The position numbers were made by a program, and so were the translations under genes. A DNA stretch of 64,000 nt from RGIG4097 sp964599875 (lineage in GTDB: Bacteria; Bacillota; Clostridia; Christensenellales; CAG-917). The first letter of the stretch is position 1. Each line of letters begins with the position of its first letter. This document shows positions 57,621 through 64,000 of this stretch, in pieces. A model generated the notes under the pieces. That model ran no database searches and was not told the origin of the DNA. It saw nothing but the letters and a program-made list of their open reading frames with translations. The stretch spans positions 21,386-85,385 of the forward strand of contig CAZRHE010000006.1 in the NCBI GenBank assembly GCA_964599875.1, given 5' to 3'.

Positions 57621-60404
57621 TTATTCCGTTCTTAGTGCTACGACGGGCTCTTTCTTCGCAGCCATCGCAGCAGGGATAAGCCCCGATATCACGGTGATTA
57701 CGATTGAGCCGCCTATGAGTGCGATAGGATTCCACCACGCCATATCGAGAAGCGCCGCCATATTCAACACGTTTTTGAGAATTAGGTTGCCGGGGAATTG
57801 CAACACGTATGCAATCAGCACGCCTATGACGCCTGACGCAAGCCCAAGGAGCATAGTTTCTACGTTGAAGATATTCGATATATCGCTCTTTCTTGCGCCG
57901 ATAGCGCGCATTATGCCGATTTCACGCGTTCTGTCCTGCACCGAGATATACATGATTATCGCAATCAAAATCATGGTGACGATGACGGATACGCAGGCGA
58001 CTGCGACGAGGATATAAGTTATCGTATCCACGACTGAATTCAATTCGCTGACGACGGAATCCAAATTGTCCGTATATTCGATGACGTACGTGACCGTCGA
58101 TTCGTCTTCCTCGTTTTCTTCCGCGATTCTTGCCGCCTCTTCCTCTTCCGCCTTTTGCTTTTCGTTGAAACTCGTGATGAAGTTTACGATTTCTTGCTTA
58201 TCGGCGATGCGGTTGGGATAGAAATAGATATAAGACGGTTGATTCAAATCCCTTACGTTCAACGCTTTCAAGGCGTTGTTATATCCCGTTATATCGAGAG
58301 TTTTCCCTGTTACGAGGTCTTTCATTTTCGCGGCGACTTTCATGCTTGCCGCCGACTCTTCGGGAGTCATTTTGTAGTTAGGATCCTCTTCACTCTTTTT
58401 GAGAGCGTTTGCAACGATTTCCGTCGCTTCCATATAAGAGTTGTAATTCTCTTGATACTTTTTGGTTATCGCGCTTTCGTTTGCGTCCGAGATGATATAG
58501 TTGCCGAGTGCGGAAGTATAACCGATAATGCCGTTTATGCAACCGCCGTTTATACCCTCTTTAGGTCTGATTATACCGCTGATTTTGAGCGCGATGCCGT
58601 TGGTTTCTATTGCGTTCTTGAGAGTTTCGCCGCCGACGTCGCTGACGCAAGTAAACGTCCCCGTCATCTCGTTATAGACGTAACCCGCACTCGTGGGCAA
58701 TACGTAGTATTCCTTTTCGAAAATTTCTTCGAAAGTCTGGTCGAATTTGCTGAGCCTCGACGGGTCGTCGAATGCTCTGATGAGATCCAAAACAGCCATT
58801 TCGTTGAGCGCGAACGCATCGAAGTCCGAGATTTGATTGTATTCGTCAACGACAAGTACGATTTCATTCATATTTTTAGGCAAAGAGCCCGCCAAAACGT
58901 CGTATTGCGAATTTATGGTTTCTTCGTCCGCCACGATTTCGTCCCAAAACGCAAACGCGTCGACTGCGGTTTTGAGTTGGTCGAGCCTACTCTCGTCGTC
59001 CGAAGTGCCGACCATCATTTTGATAAGTGCGCCTACCGTCGCGCTTTCGGAAAGCGGATTAAGTACGCTGTACGAAACTTTTTCTTCCTGCGTGTCCTTA
59101 TCAACTTCTACTTCCTTATTGAATACGGACATATTGATTGAATAATCGTACTTGACTTTTGCAAGGTTATAATCGAAATTATTTTCGACGTGCGCCTTAA
59201 ACTTGCTGATATCCGTGGTCTTCGTCAATGAATCCTGCATTGCGTTGAACATGCCGACGAATTGACCGTATATGTAGACCATTTCTTCTTCGGTGAACTT
59301 TTCCCTATCTATATTTTCGCCCGTAAGCACGTCGAAAACGGAATCGAGATTGAGCGAATCGCCGTCAAGGTCGTCCCCGCCCAAAAACTCTTCGAACGCA
59401 GAAATAACGGAGTCTTCACCCGACGATACAGTTATTGGATATTTCGACATGGATTGCCTTTCAAAATCCGCTATATAGCCCGTAAATCCGTTGTTGAGCG
59501 CAAGTATAAGCGCAATGCTAATGATACCGATACTGCCCGCAATTGCAGTCAAAACGCTTCTGCCCTTCTTGTTGACGAGGTTTTTCCAAGATAGTTTCAC
59601 CGCGGTGAAAAAGGACATCGTCATTCCTTTTTTATGTTTTCTGACTCTCTTTTGGGGAGCGGTTTTCTTTTCGCTTTCTTCCTCCGCATTTTCAACCGTT
59701 TCGCCAACTACGATTTCTTCCGATTCTTCATACGGGTCGGTATCGTCGATGATTTCGCCGTCAAGGAATCTAACAACTCTCGTGGAATATTCTTCTGCAA
59801 GTTCCGCGTTGTGCGTGACCATGACGACCAAACGAGTTTTGGATATCTCTTTCAGTATTTCCATAATTTGAACGGAAGTGTCGCTGTCGATTGCACCCGT
59901 AGGCTCGTCCGCAAGCAGAATTTCGGGTTCGTTGACTATCGCACGCGCAATCGCTACCCTTTGCATTTGTCCGCCCGAAAGTTGATTGGGCCTCTTATTC
60001 CACTTGTTCCCGAGCCCGACCATTTCGAGTGCTCTCTTTGCTCTCTCCGTCCTCTCCGCGCTCTTTACGCCGGATATAGTGAGCGCAAGTTCGACGTTTG
60101 TGAGCACGTTCAAATGCGGAATAAGGTTATAATTTTGAAATACAAAACCTATTTTACTATTTCTATAATCGTCCCAGTCGTTGCCGTTGAATCCGCTTGT
60201 CGACTTTCCGTCGAGAAGCAATTCTCCCGACGACGCTTGGTCGAGTCCGCCGACGATATTTAGTAGAGTTGTTTTTCCGCAACCCGACTGCCCTAATATG
60301 GAAACGAATTCGCAACGCCTGAAAGAAATGGATATTCCTTTGAGCGCCTTGACTTCGTTTTCACCCTCGCCGTAGGTTTTCGTGATATTCTTTAACGTGA
60401 GCAT
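57621..60404 (-). CDS. Fused MacB-like ABC transporter (ATPase plus FtsX-type permease)
   Basis: 927 residues from the ATG at 60404 (GGAGG SD). ATPase first: Walker A GQSGCGKTT, signature LSGGQMQRVAIARAI, Walker B ILLADEPTGAIDSDT (about 1-235). An acidic linker follows, then the first permease span (VLTAIAGSIGIISIALILAL), an extracellular domain of about 430 residues, and three C-terminal spans with the FtsX motif REIGIMRAIGARKSDI. This is the MacB fold. In Firmicutes such proteins export peptides or act in antimicrobial resistance. The extracytoplasmic part is unusually large. It has its own promoter. Confidence 0.92.
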   Translation of the reverse strand: MLTLKNITKTYGEGENEVKALKGISISFRRCEFVSILGQSGCGKTTLLNIVGGLDQASSGELLLDGKSTSGFNGNDWDDYRNSKIGFVFQNYNLIPHLNVLTNVELALTISGVKSAERTERAKRALEMVGLGNKWNKRPNQLSGGQMQRVAIARAIVNEPEILLADEPTGAIDSDTSVQIMEILKEISKTRLVVMVTHNAELAEEYSTRVVRFLDGEIIDDTDPYEESEEIVVGETVENAEEESEKKTAPQKRVRKHKKGMTMSFFTAVKLSWKNLVNKKGRSVLTAIAGSIGIISIALILALNNGFTGYIADFERQSMSKYPITVSSGEDSVISAFEEFLGGDDLDGDSLNLDSVFDVLTGENIDREKFTEEEMVYIYGQFVGMFNAMQDSLTKTTDISKFKAHVENNFDYNLAKVKYDYSINMSVFNKEVEVDKDTQEEKVSYSVLNPLSESATVGALIKMMVGTSDDESRLDQLKTAVDAFAFWDEIVADEETINSQYDVLAGSLPKNMNEIVLVVDEYNQISDFDAFALNEMAVLDLIRAFDDPSRLSKFDQTFEEIFEKEYYVLPTSAGYVYNEMTGTFTCVSDVGGETLKNAIETNGIALKISGIIRPKEGINGGCINGIIGYTSALGNYIISDANESAITKKYQENYNSYMEATEIVANALKKSEEDPNYKMTPEESAASMKVAAKMKDLVTGKTLDITGYNNALKALNVRDLNQPSYIYFYPNRIADKQEIVNFITSFNEKQKAEEEEAARIAEENEEDESTVTYVIEYTDNLDSVVSELNSVVDTITYILVAVACVSVIVTMILIAIIMYISVQDRTREIGIMRAIGARKSDISNIFNVETMLLGLASGVIGVLIAYVLQFPGNLILKNVLNMAALLDMAWWNPIALIGGSIVITVISGLIPAAMAAKKEPVVALRTE

Positions 60405-60460
60405 ATTTTCCTCCTTGTCGTCAAACAAATTGCGAAAGCATTTGTCTAACACTATTAGCA

Positions 60461-60489
60461 ATTATAACGGCAAACAATACGCTTGTCAA
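60461..60489 (-). promoter_or_regulatory. Promoter of the fused ABC transporter
   Basis: Minus-strand TTGACA (60484-60489), 17-bp spacer, TATAAT (60461-60466): a perfect consensus. The leader is about 50 nt. Confidence 0.85.
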
Positions 60490-60591
60490 TACAAATATTT
60501 AACAAAGTCAACTTTAATCTTTAAGCACCTCAAAATCGAAAAGACTTGCAAAAATCTTATTTTGATTTTATACTGAACGAGAGGTGAAATT

Positions 60592-60915
60592 ATGGACGAA
60601 AAATTCATAGACTTTTGTAAGCGCGCAAACGAGGCTTGGGGTGAAGAATCTCAACTCAGGTTATGCATAGAAGAAATGAGCGAACTGACGAAGGCGATAT
60701 GCAAATATCTTCGCTTGACCCGCTCCGACGACGTAGACGAGAGTGCTTTGGCGGACGCGAAAAAGTCTATAATTGAAGAAACCGCCGACGTCACAAACAC
60801 GGTCGAACAAATGGCGTTGATTTTCGGCGTAGACGAAGTGAACAAGACGCGCCGTGAAAAAATCGAGCGTGCTGACGAACAACTGAACGATTGGATCAAA
60901 AATCACCGCAACTGA
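60592..60915 (+). CDS. MazG-like NTP pyrophosphohydrolase
   Basis: 107 residues. The all-alpha NTP-PPase motif is present: ECIEEMSEL-type (here CIEEMSELTKAI) and EETADV, giving the E-x-x-E...E-x-x-D metal site. These enzymes remove aberrant nucleotides. GAGAGG SD, ATG at 60592. It is a lone gene with its own terminator. Confidence 0.85.
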   Translation: MDEKFIDFCKRANEAWGEESQLRLCIEEMSELTKAICKYLRLTRSDDVDESALADAKKSIIEETADVTNTVEQMALIFGVDEVNKTRREKIERADEQLNDWIKNHRN

Positions 60916-60938
60916 CTTAACAACTATTTTACACATAC

Positions 60939-60965
60939 AAAAAAGGTCGCTAAACGACCTTTTTT
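60939..60965. terminator. Terminator after the MazG-like gene
   Basis: An AAAAAAGGTCG/CGACCTTTTTT stem with a 5-nt loop, symmetric. Confidence 0.85.
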
Positions 60966-61023
60966 GATTTATTTTCGAATTAATATAAGTTACGCAATTA
61001 GTAAATGTACATATATTTATACT

Positions 61024-61233
61024 TTATTCTAAACCGACTAAATAGTCTATGGTTACGTTAAAATATTTAGCAAGAGCAATAAGATAGGACATCGTCGGTT
61101 CGCGTTTGCCGTTTTCCCATAGGCTAATAATGCCTTTGCTAACGCCGATATCGTTTGCCAATTGCACCTGCCCTATCCCTGCAGATATTCGCAAATATTT
61201 TAAATTTTGTGAGAACGAGTTTTTGTTTTCCAT
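61024..61233 (-). CDS. Xre-family transcriptional repressor
   Basis: 69 residues forming a single HTH_3 domain: LKYLRISAGIGQVQLANDIGVSKGIISLWENGKREPT, with the second helix and recognition helix VSKGIISLWENG. It ends in YLIALAKYFNVTIDYLVGLE, standard for SinR/Xre. It is divergent from the zinc-ribbon membrane protein. Two copies of an inverted repeat in the intergenic DNA are likely operators, so it probably represses itself and its neighbour. Confidence 0.92.
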   Translation of the reverse strand: MENKNSFSQNLKYLRISAGIGQVQLANDIGVSKGIISLWENGKREPTMSYLIALAKYFNVTIDYLVGLE

Positions 61234-61243
61234 ATTTATATTT

Positions 61244-61259
61244 TCTCACAAAAGTAAGA
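61244..61259. promoter_or_regulatory. Operator 1 of the Xre repressor
   Basis: Inverted repeat TCTCAC-AAAA-GTAAGA. It shares the outer half-sites with operator 2 and lies just upstream of the repressor's start. Confidence 0.65.
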
Positions 61260-61266
61260 TAAATAC

Positions 61267-61295
61267 TTGACATCTTACTATTGTAAGAATATAAT
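61267..61295 (+). promoter_or_regulatory. Promoter of the zinc-ribbon gene with operator 2 in its spacer
   Basis: Perfect -35 TTGACA (61267-61272), 17-bp spacer, perfect -10 TATAAT (61290-61295). The spacer is nearly filled by the inverted repeat TCTTAC-TATT-GTAAGA (61273-61288), so a bound repressor would block RNA polymerase. Confidence 0.8.
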
Positions 61296-61343
61296 TCTAA
61301 CCGTAGACAAGTCTACGAAATAATTCAAACTAAGGAGAGGAAA

Positions 61344-61724
61344 ATGAATTTTGCAAACACGTTAGCATTATCCGGAACAGACGCAGTCGAACTTATATTA
61401 ATAATCGCCGTCGTACTGATAGCAATTTGTGTGCCGACTTTTATTATCGTAAGAAAAAAGAAACGCCTCCACTGTTCCAATTGCAAAGAAAGATTGTCTT
61501 ATGAAAACATAGTTAAGGCAGTCGAGGGAGAAACGCACGTCATCGGTATAAGCGGAAACGGAATCGCACTTACCGACGTACACGTTTGGTTGAAGTGTCC
61601 CGAATGTGGAGAAATCAAAGATTTCGTAATCAAATTCAAATCGGGAGAAAGAACGGAAGGCGACGTCTATGCATCGACGAAAATTTACGATTTAGACGAC
61701 AAATTACGCAAATATTTCGACTAA
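61344..61724 (+). CDS. Membrane-anchored zinc-ribbon protein
   Basis: 126 residues. One span at about 18-37 (ILIIAVVLIAICVPTFIIV), then a basic stop and CSNCKERLSYE...CPECGEIKDF, four Cys in a zinc-ribbon arrangement. The cytoplasmic part ends acidic. AGGAGAGG SD. It is controlled by the strong divergent promoter with the Xre operator. The function is unknown; the pairing with a dedicated repressor suggests a stress-responsive or mobile-element-derived module. Confidence 0.7.
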   Translation: MNFANTLALSGTDAVELILIIAVVLIAICVPTFIIVRKKKRLHCSNCKERLSYENIVKAVEGETHVIGISGNGIALTDVHVWLKCPECGEIKDFVIKFKSGERTEGDVYASTKIYDLDDKLRKYFD

Positions 61725-61733
61725 TTTAATTTC

Positions 61734-61760
61734 AAAACCCGCCGTATCGGCGGGTTTTTT
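61734..61760. terminator. Terminator between convergent genes
   Basis: An AAAACCCGCCG/CGGCGGGTTTT stem, 3-nt loop, T-run on both strands. Confidence 0.85.
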
Positions 61761-61783
61761 CATATCGATTTTTCTTTGAATTT

Positions 61784-62347
61784 CTATTTTCCTACGGTTA
61801 TTCCCGTATGCGTTGCGGTATACTGCCCTATATACTTTTCAAGTATGGCGATAGCCTCTTCCGCCGTTTCCACTCCGAAAATTCTGTCTTCGGGGATTTC
61901 GGGATAACGGATTCTATGGTCGAGTCTTGTGTCCGCAACCTTACTGCTCCAACCGTCCACACCTTTCAAGGATATTATCAGTCGTTTTAACGCCCACGCA
62001 TTGCAGCATTCGCAAAGCGTGCCGCTACCTCCGCCGACCATAATGACTGCGTCCGAATTTGCGACGATGACGTTTCTATATAGGTCAAGTCCCGTCGCTA
62101 TGACGATATCGCCTTCCGTTGGAGTTGCTCTGTCGAATTGAGGAATGATTGCGACGGTGTCGCCGTCCTGATAAAATTCCGACGATTTCGCACCCCTAAA
62201 CGCCGCGCCCATAACGCCCGCAAGTCCGCCCGACGCCACTCTGTAACCGTGGTCGACGAGTGCCTTGCCAATAGCAAGAGCGAATTTTTCTTTCGCTCCG
62301 CCCTCTTCTATACTGCTATCGCCGATAATGGATATAAGTTTTTTCAT
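61784..62347 (-). CDS. TIGR00725/LOG-like Rossmann protein
   Basis: 187 residues from the ATG at 62347 (GAGGTGATAA SD). Motifs: ISIIGDSS near the N-terminus, VASGGLAGVMGAAFRGA and VIMVGGGSGTLCE, the GGGxGT loop of the lysine-decarboxylase-like/LOG superfamily. LOG enzymes hydrolyse nucleotide monophosphates at the ribose bond; the PGGxGTxxE motif is altered here to GGGSGTLCE. The TIGR00725 branch is of unknown substrate. Confidence 0.78.
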   Translation of the reverse strand: MKKLISIIGDSSIEEGGAKEKFALAIGKALVDHGYRVASGGLAGVMGAAFRGAKSSEFYQDGDTVAIIPQFDRATPTEGDIVIATGLDLYRNVIVANSDAVIMVGGGSGTLCECCNAWALKRLIISLKGVDGWSSKVADTRLDHRIRYPEIPEDRIFGVETAEEAIAILEKYIGQYTATHTGITVGK

Positions 62348-62471
62348 ATTTATCACCTCTATATTATTTTATCACCTAAATAACAAAATATCAATGCCGA
62401 GTTTTCTATTGAAATTGCGCGGACGATAAGTTATAATATTCACGATAAGAAAAAACGTTACGGGGGAACTT

Positions 62472-63386
62472 ATGAAAAAGTCAGCGTATCTTAAAGGCAG
62501 ATTGGGCGGAATATTCATGAACGGCACGGAATATCTTGCACGGATTATAACCGAAAGGAAACCGCCCGAAAATATCGCGCTCGTCAAAGGAATCAAATAC
62601 GGGGACGTAAAACGCGAAACTCTCAACTTAATTTATGATAAAGACCGCTCTCAAAAACAACCGCTTTTTATCTACGTACACGGAGGCGGTTGGTGTAGCG
62701 GACTTCTCGACATGCGCAACACCTATTGTCAAGAGGTTTGCAACAACGGATTTTTCGGCGTCAATATCGGCTATCAGTACGCCCCTATGATGACCTTTCC
62801 CGACCAATTCAAGCAGATTTATAAGGCAATCGACTGGATTTTCGACCACAGTGACGAGTTCAATATCGACACGTCTAAAGTCCTTTTAGGCGGTGAAAGC
62901 GCAGGCTCTTATTTCATCTTCTATATGGCGATGACGTCCCTCGACCACTCCTACTACGACAAACTCGGCATAGACTTCAAACACCGCGACGAATTTAAGG
63001 TGAGCGCTATGATTTCAAATTGCGGTGCGATAAATTTCGACACCCTCGTGGACAACAAATTCCCCGGCATAAAGTATATGATGAACGCTTTCACGGGATA
63101 TTCGTACAAGGAAATCAAGGAGAACAAAGACAAAGAAGAAATCAAAATCCTCTCCCCTCGCATAATCGAAGGTTTTCCGCCTACCATGCTAATATACGCA
63201 AGCAAAGATTATCTGCGTAGCGAGAGTTTTGCGGCGGCAAAAGAATTCGATAGACTGGGCGTGCCCTACAAATTCTACGAAGGCACGGGCATCATTTCAC
63301 AACACGCTTGGCCTATCGCGACCTGCGTCAAAAAAGGTCGAGAGTGCTTGAACGAGACCATGTCGTTCGTCAAGCAATATTTCTAA
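62472..63386 (+). CDS. Alpha/beta hydrolase of the HSL/BD-FAE-like (HGGG) class
   Basis: 304 residues. The oxyanion HGGGW motif (IYVHGGGWCSG) is at about 72-78. The nucleophile elbow is GGESAGSY (Ser near 142). The acid is Asp in YASKDYLRSES, and the base is His in SQHAWPI. It hydrolyses ester bonds; the natural substrate is unknown. It is cytoplasmic (no signal). The ATG at 62472 follows GGGGAAC. Confidence 0.85.
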   Translation: MKKSAYLKGRLGGIFMNGTEYLARIITERKPPENIALVKGIKYGDVKRETLNLIYDKDRSQKQPLFIYVHGGGWCSGLLDMRNTYCQEVCNNGFFGVNIGYQYAPMMTFPDQFKQIYKAIDWIFDHSDEFNIDTSKVLLGGESAGSYFIFYMAMTSLDHSYYDKLGIDFKHRDEFKVSAMISNCGAINFDTLVDNKFPGIKYMMNAFTGYSYKEIKENKDKEEIKILSPRIIEGFPPTMLIYASKDYLRSESFAAAKEFDRLGVPYKFYEGTGIISQHAWPIATCVKKGRECLNETMSFVKQYF

Positions 63387-63477
63387 ACCGACGTTTATCC
63401 TTTCGTTTTGACGATATTATCCCCTGTTTTTGCAAATATTAGATAACTTATAAAACGGCAAGGGGTTTAAAGGCAAA

Positions 63478-63506
63478 ATAAAATTCCGCTCGAACGAGCG
63501 GAATTT
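63478..63506. terminator. Terminator between the hydrolase and acnX genes
   Basis: An AAATTCCGCTCG/CGAGCGGAATTT stem followed by ATTTTG, usable on both strands. Confidence 0.8.
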
Positions 63507-63521
63507 ATTTTGTATAATTTC

Positions 63522-63962
63522 TTACAAAACGACGACGGTGCCGTCCGCTTTGATTTCGACGGTGTCCCCCGTCTTAACCGCTTCGAGAAACTCGTCGCCG
63601 AGTTGGTCGATTGCGATGATATCGCTGTTTTCCCAAACTTTTGCAAGGACTATTCCGCTTGCTGCAAGAGAGTCGATATGTTTGGAGAAAAGATATGCGG
63701 AAGGATTAATCTTCATGCTGCATATGGTTTGAATGACAAGACCACCCGTAGTCGAGCCGATAGTCGTGGGCAAGCAAAGCGCCTTGCCGGTTATGTTTTT
63801 GCCGAAAAGGTCTTTGTTGTTTTGGTCGGACACGATGACTTCGGATTTGTTTGCCATTGCACTCTTTTGATAGGATGCGAGAGTATTCATGCCTTCGTGG
63901 GACACGACTGCTTCACCTTTCCAATTGCCGCCTGCTATAACTCTACCTTTGAAAGTTTTCAT
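63522..63962 (-). CDS. Aconitase X swivel-domain (DUF126-like, AcnX small subunit)
   Basis: 146 residues. It resembles AcnX small subunits: GRVIAGGNWKGEAVVSHEG opening, GKNITGKALCLPTTIGSTTGG and the conserved end IAIDQLGDEFLEAVKTGDTVE. AcnX enzymes dehydrate mevalonate-5-phosphate or proline/hydroxyproline-type substrates, depending on subclass; which applies here is unknown. The start overlaps the stop of the upstream gene (TAATG), consistent with a large/small subunit pair. Confidence 0.72.
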   Translation of the reverse strand: MKTFKGRVIAGGNWKGEAVVSHEGMNTLASYQKSAMANKSEVIVSDQNNKDLFGKNITGKALCLPTTIGSTTGGLVIQTICSMKINPSAYLFSKHIDSLAASGIVLAKVWENSDIIAIDQLGDEFLEAVKTGDTVEIKADGTVVVL

Positions 63963-64000
63963 TACTTCTCCTCCTTTCCTACTACGAGGTTGAGCATTTT
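63962..64000 (-). CDS. C-terminal end of an upstream gene, probably the AcnX large subunit
   Basis: Only the last 12 codons are visible (ending MLNLVVGKEEK and a TAA overlapping the next ATG). The assignment rests on the TAATG junction and on the usual catalytic-plus-swivel gene order, not on sequence. The AGGAGGAG SD of the swivel gene lies within it. Confidence 0.4.
   Translation of the reverse strand, partial: KMLNLVVGKEEK

Overview
The window looks like a chromosome segment of a spore-forming, low-to-moderate G+C Firmicute (Bacillota, class Clostridia), probably an uncultured gut lineage. The evidence is the classical Firmicutes block plsX-rnc-smc-ftsY-ylxM-ffh-rpsP-khpA-rimM-trmD-rbgA-rnhB, two sporulation genes (ylbJ and the spore protease gpr), a Gram-positive-type large SRP RNA, and SD-led genes with sigma-A-like TTGACA/TATAAT promoters. 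I cannot name the genus from the sequence alone.

Layout. 1-2555: the end of a GDPD-like gene and a lipoprotein/polytopic membrane fusion protein. 2567-17291 (all minus strand): translation, SRP, chromosome segregation and phospholipid housekeeping, then rpmF, ackA and pta. 17404-20097 (plus): tmcAL, ylbJ and a small sigma/HTH-like protein. 20266-27426 (minus): a TIM-barrel epimerase, acyl-CoA synthetase, pseudouridine synthase, rRNA methyltransferase and ileS. 27608-31314: tRNA-Gly, a small membrane protein, an ABC exporter, SRP RNA (minus) and a pyridoxal-kinase-like gene. 31390-35211: a degenerate EF-G-like protein, a MurI-like protein and gpr.

35218-51252 is a 16-kb accessory element inserted between the divergent genes gpr and rpsT, a pair that is adjacent in Bacillus. 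It is bounded by a perfect 16-bp direct repeat. It encodes an IS30-type transposase, a Zot/pI-like P-loop ATPase, a 49-residue single-membrane-span peptide that could be a coat protein, a large protein with an N-terminal signal/anchor and C-terminal membrane anchor (pIII-like topology), several further membrane-anchored surface proteins, and repeated families of small Lys-rich proteins. All genes lie on the minus strand. In the gaps, at least five plus-strand sigma-A-like promoters point into short structured stretches, suggesting a family of small RNAs. I interpret the element as a highly divergent inovirus/plectrovirus-like provirus. The ATPase fold, topology and boundaries are visible in the sequence; the virus assignment is inference.

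51341-64000: rpsT, then a surface/protease group (subtilase, an alpha-CTD-like/WG-repeat protein, an SH3-tailed propeller-like protein), tRNA-Pro, a fused MacB-like ABC transporter, a MazG-like pyrophosphohydrolase, an autoregulated Xre-family repressor with two visible operators, a zinc-ribbon membrane protein, a LOG/TIGR00725-like protein, an HSL-like hydrolase and the start of an aconitase-X pair running off the window.
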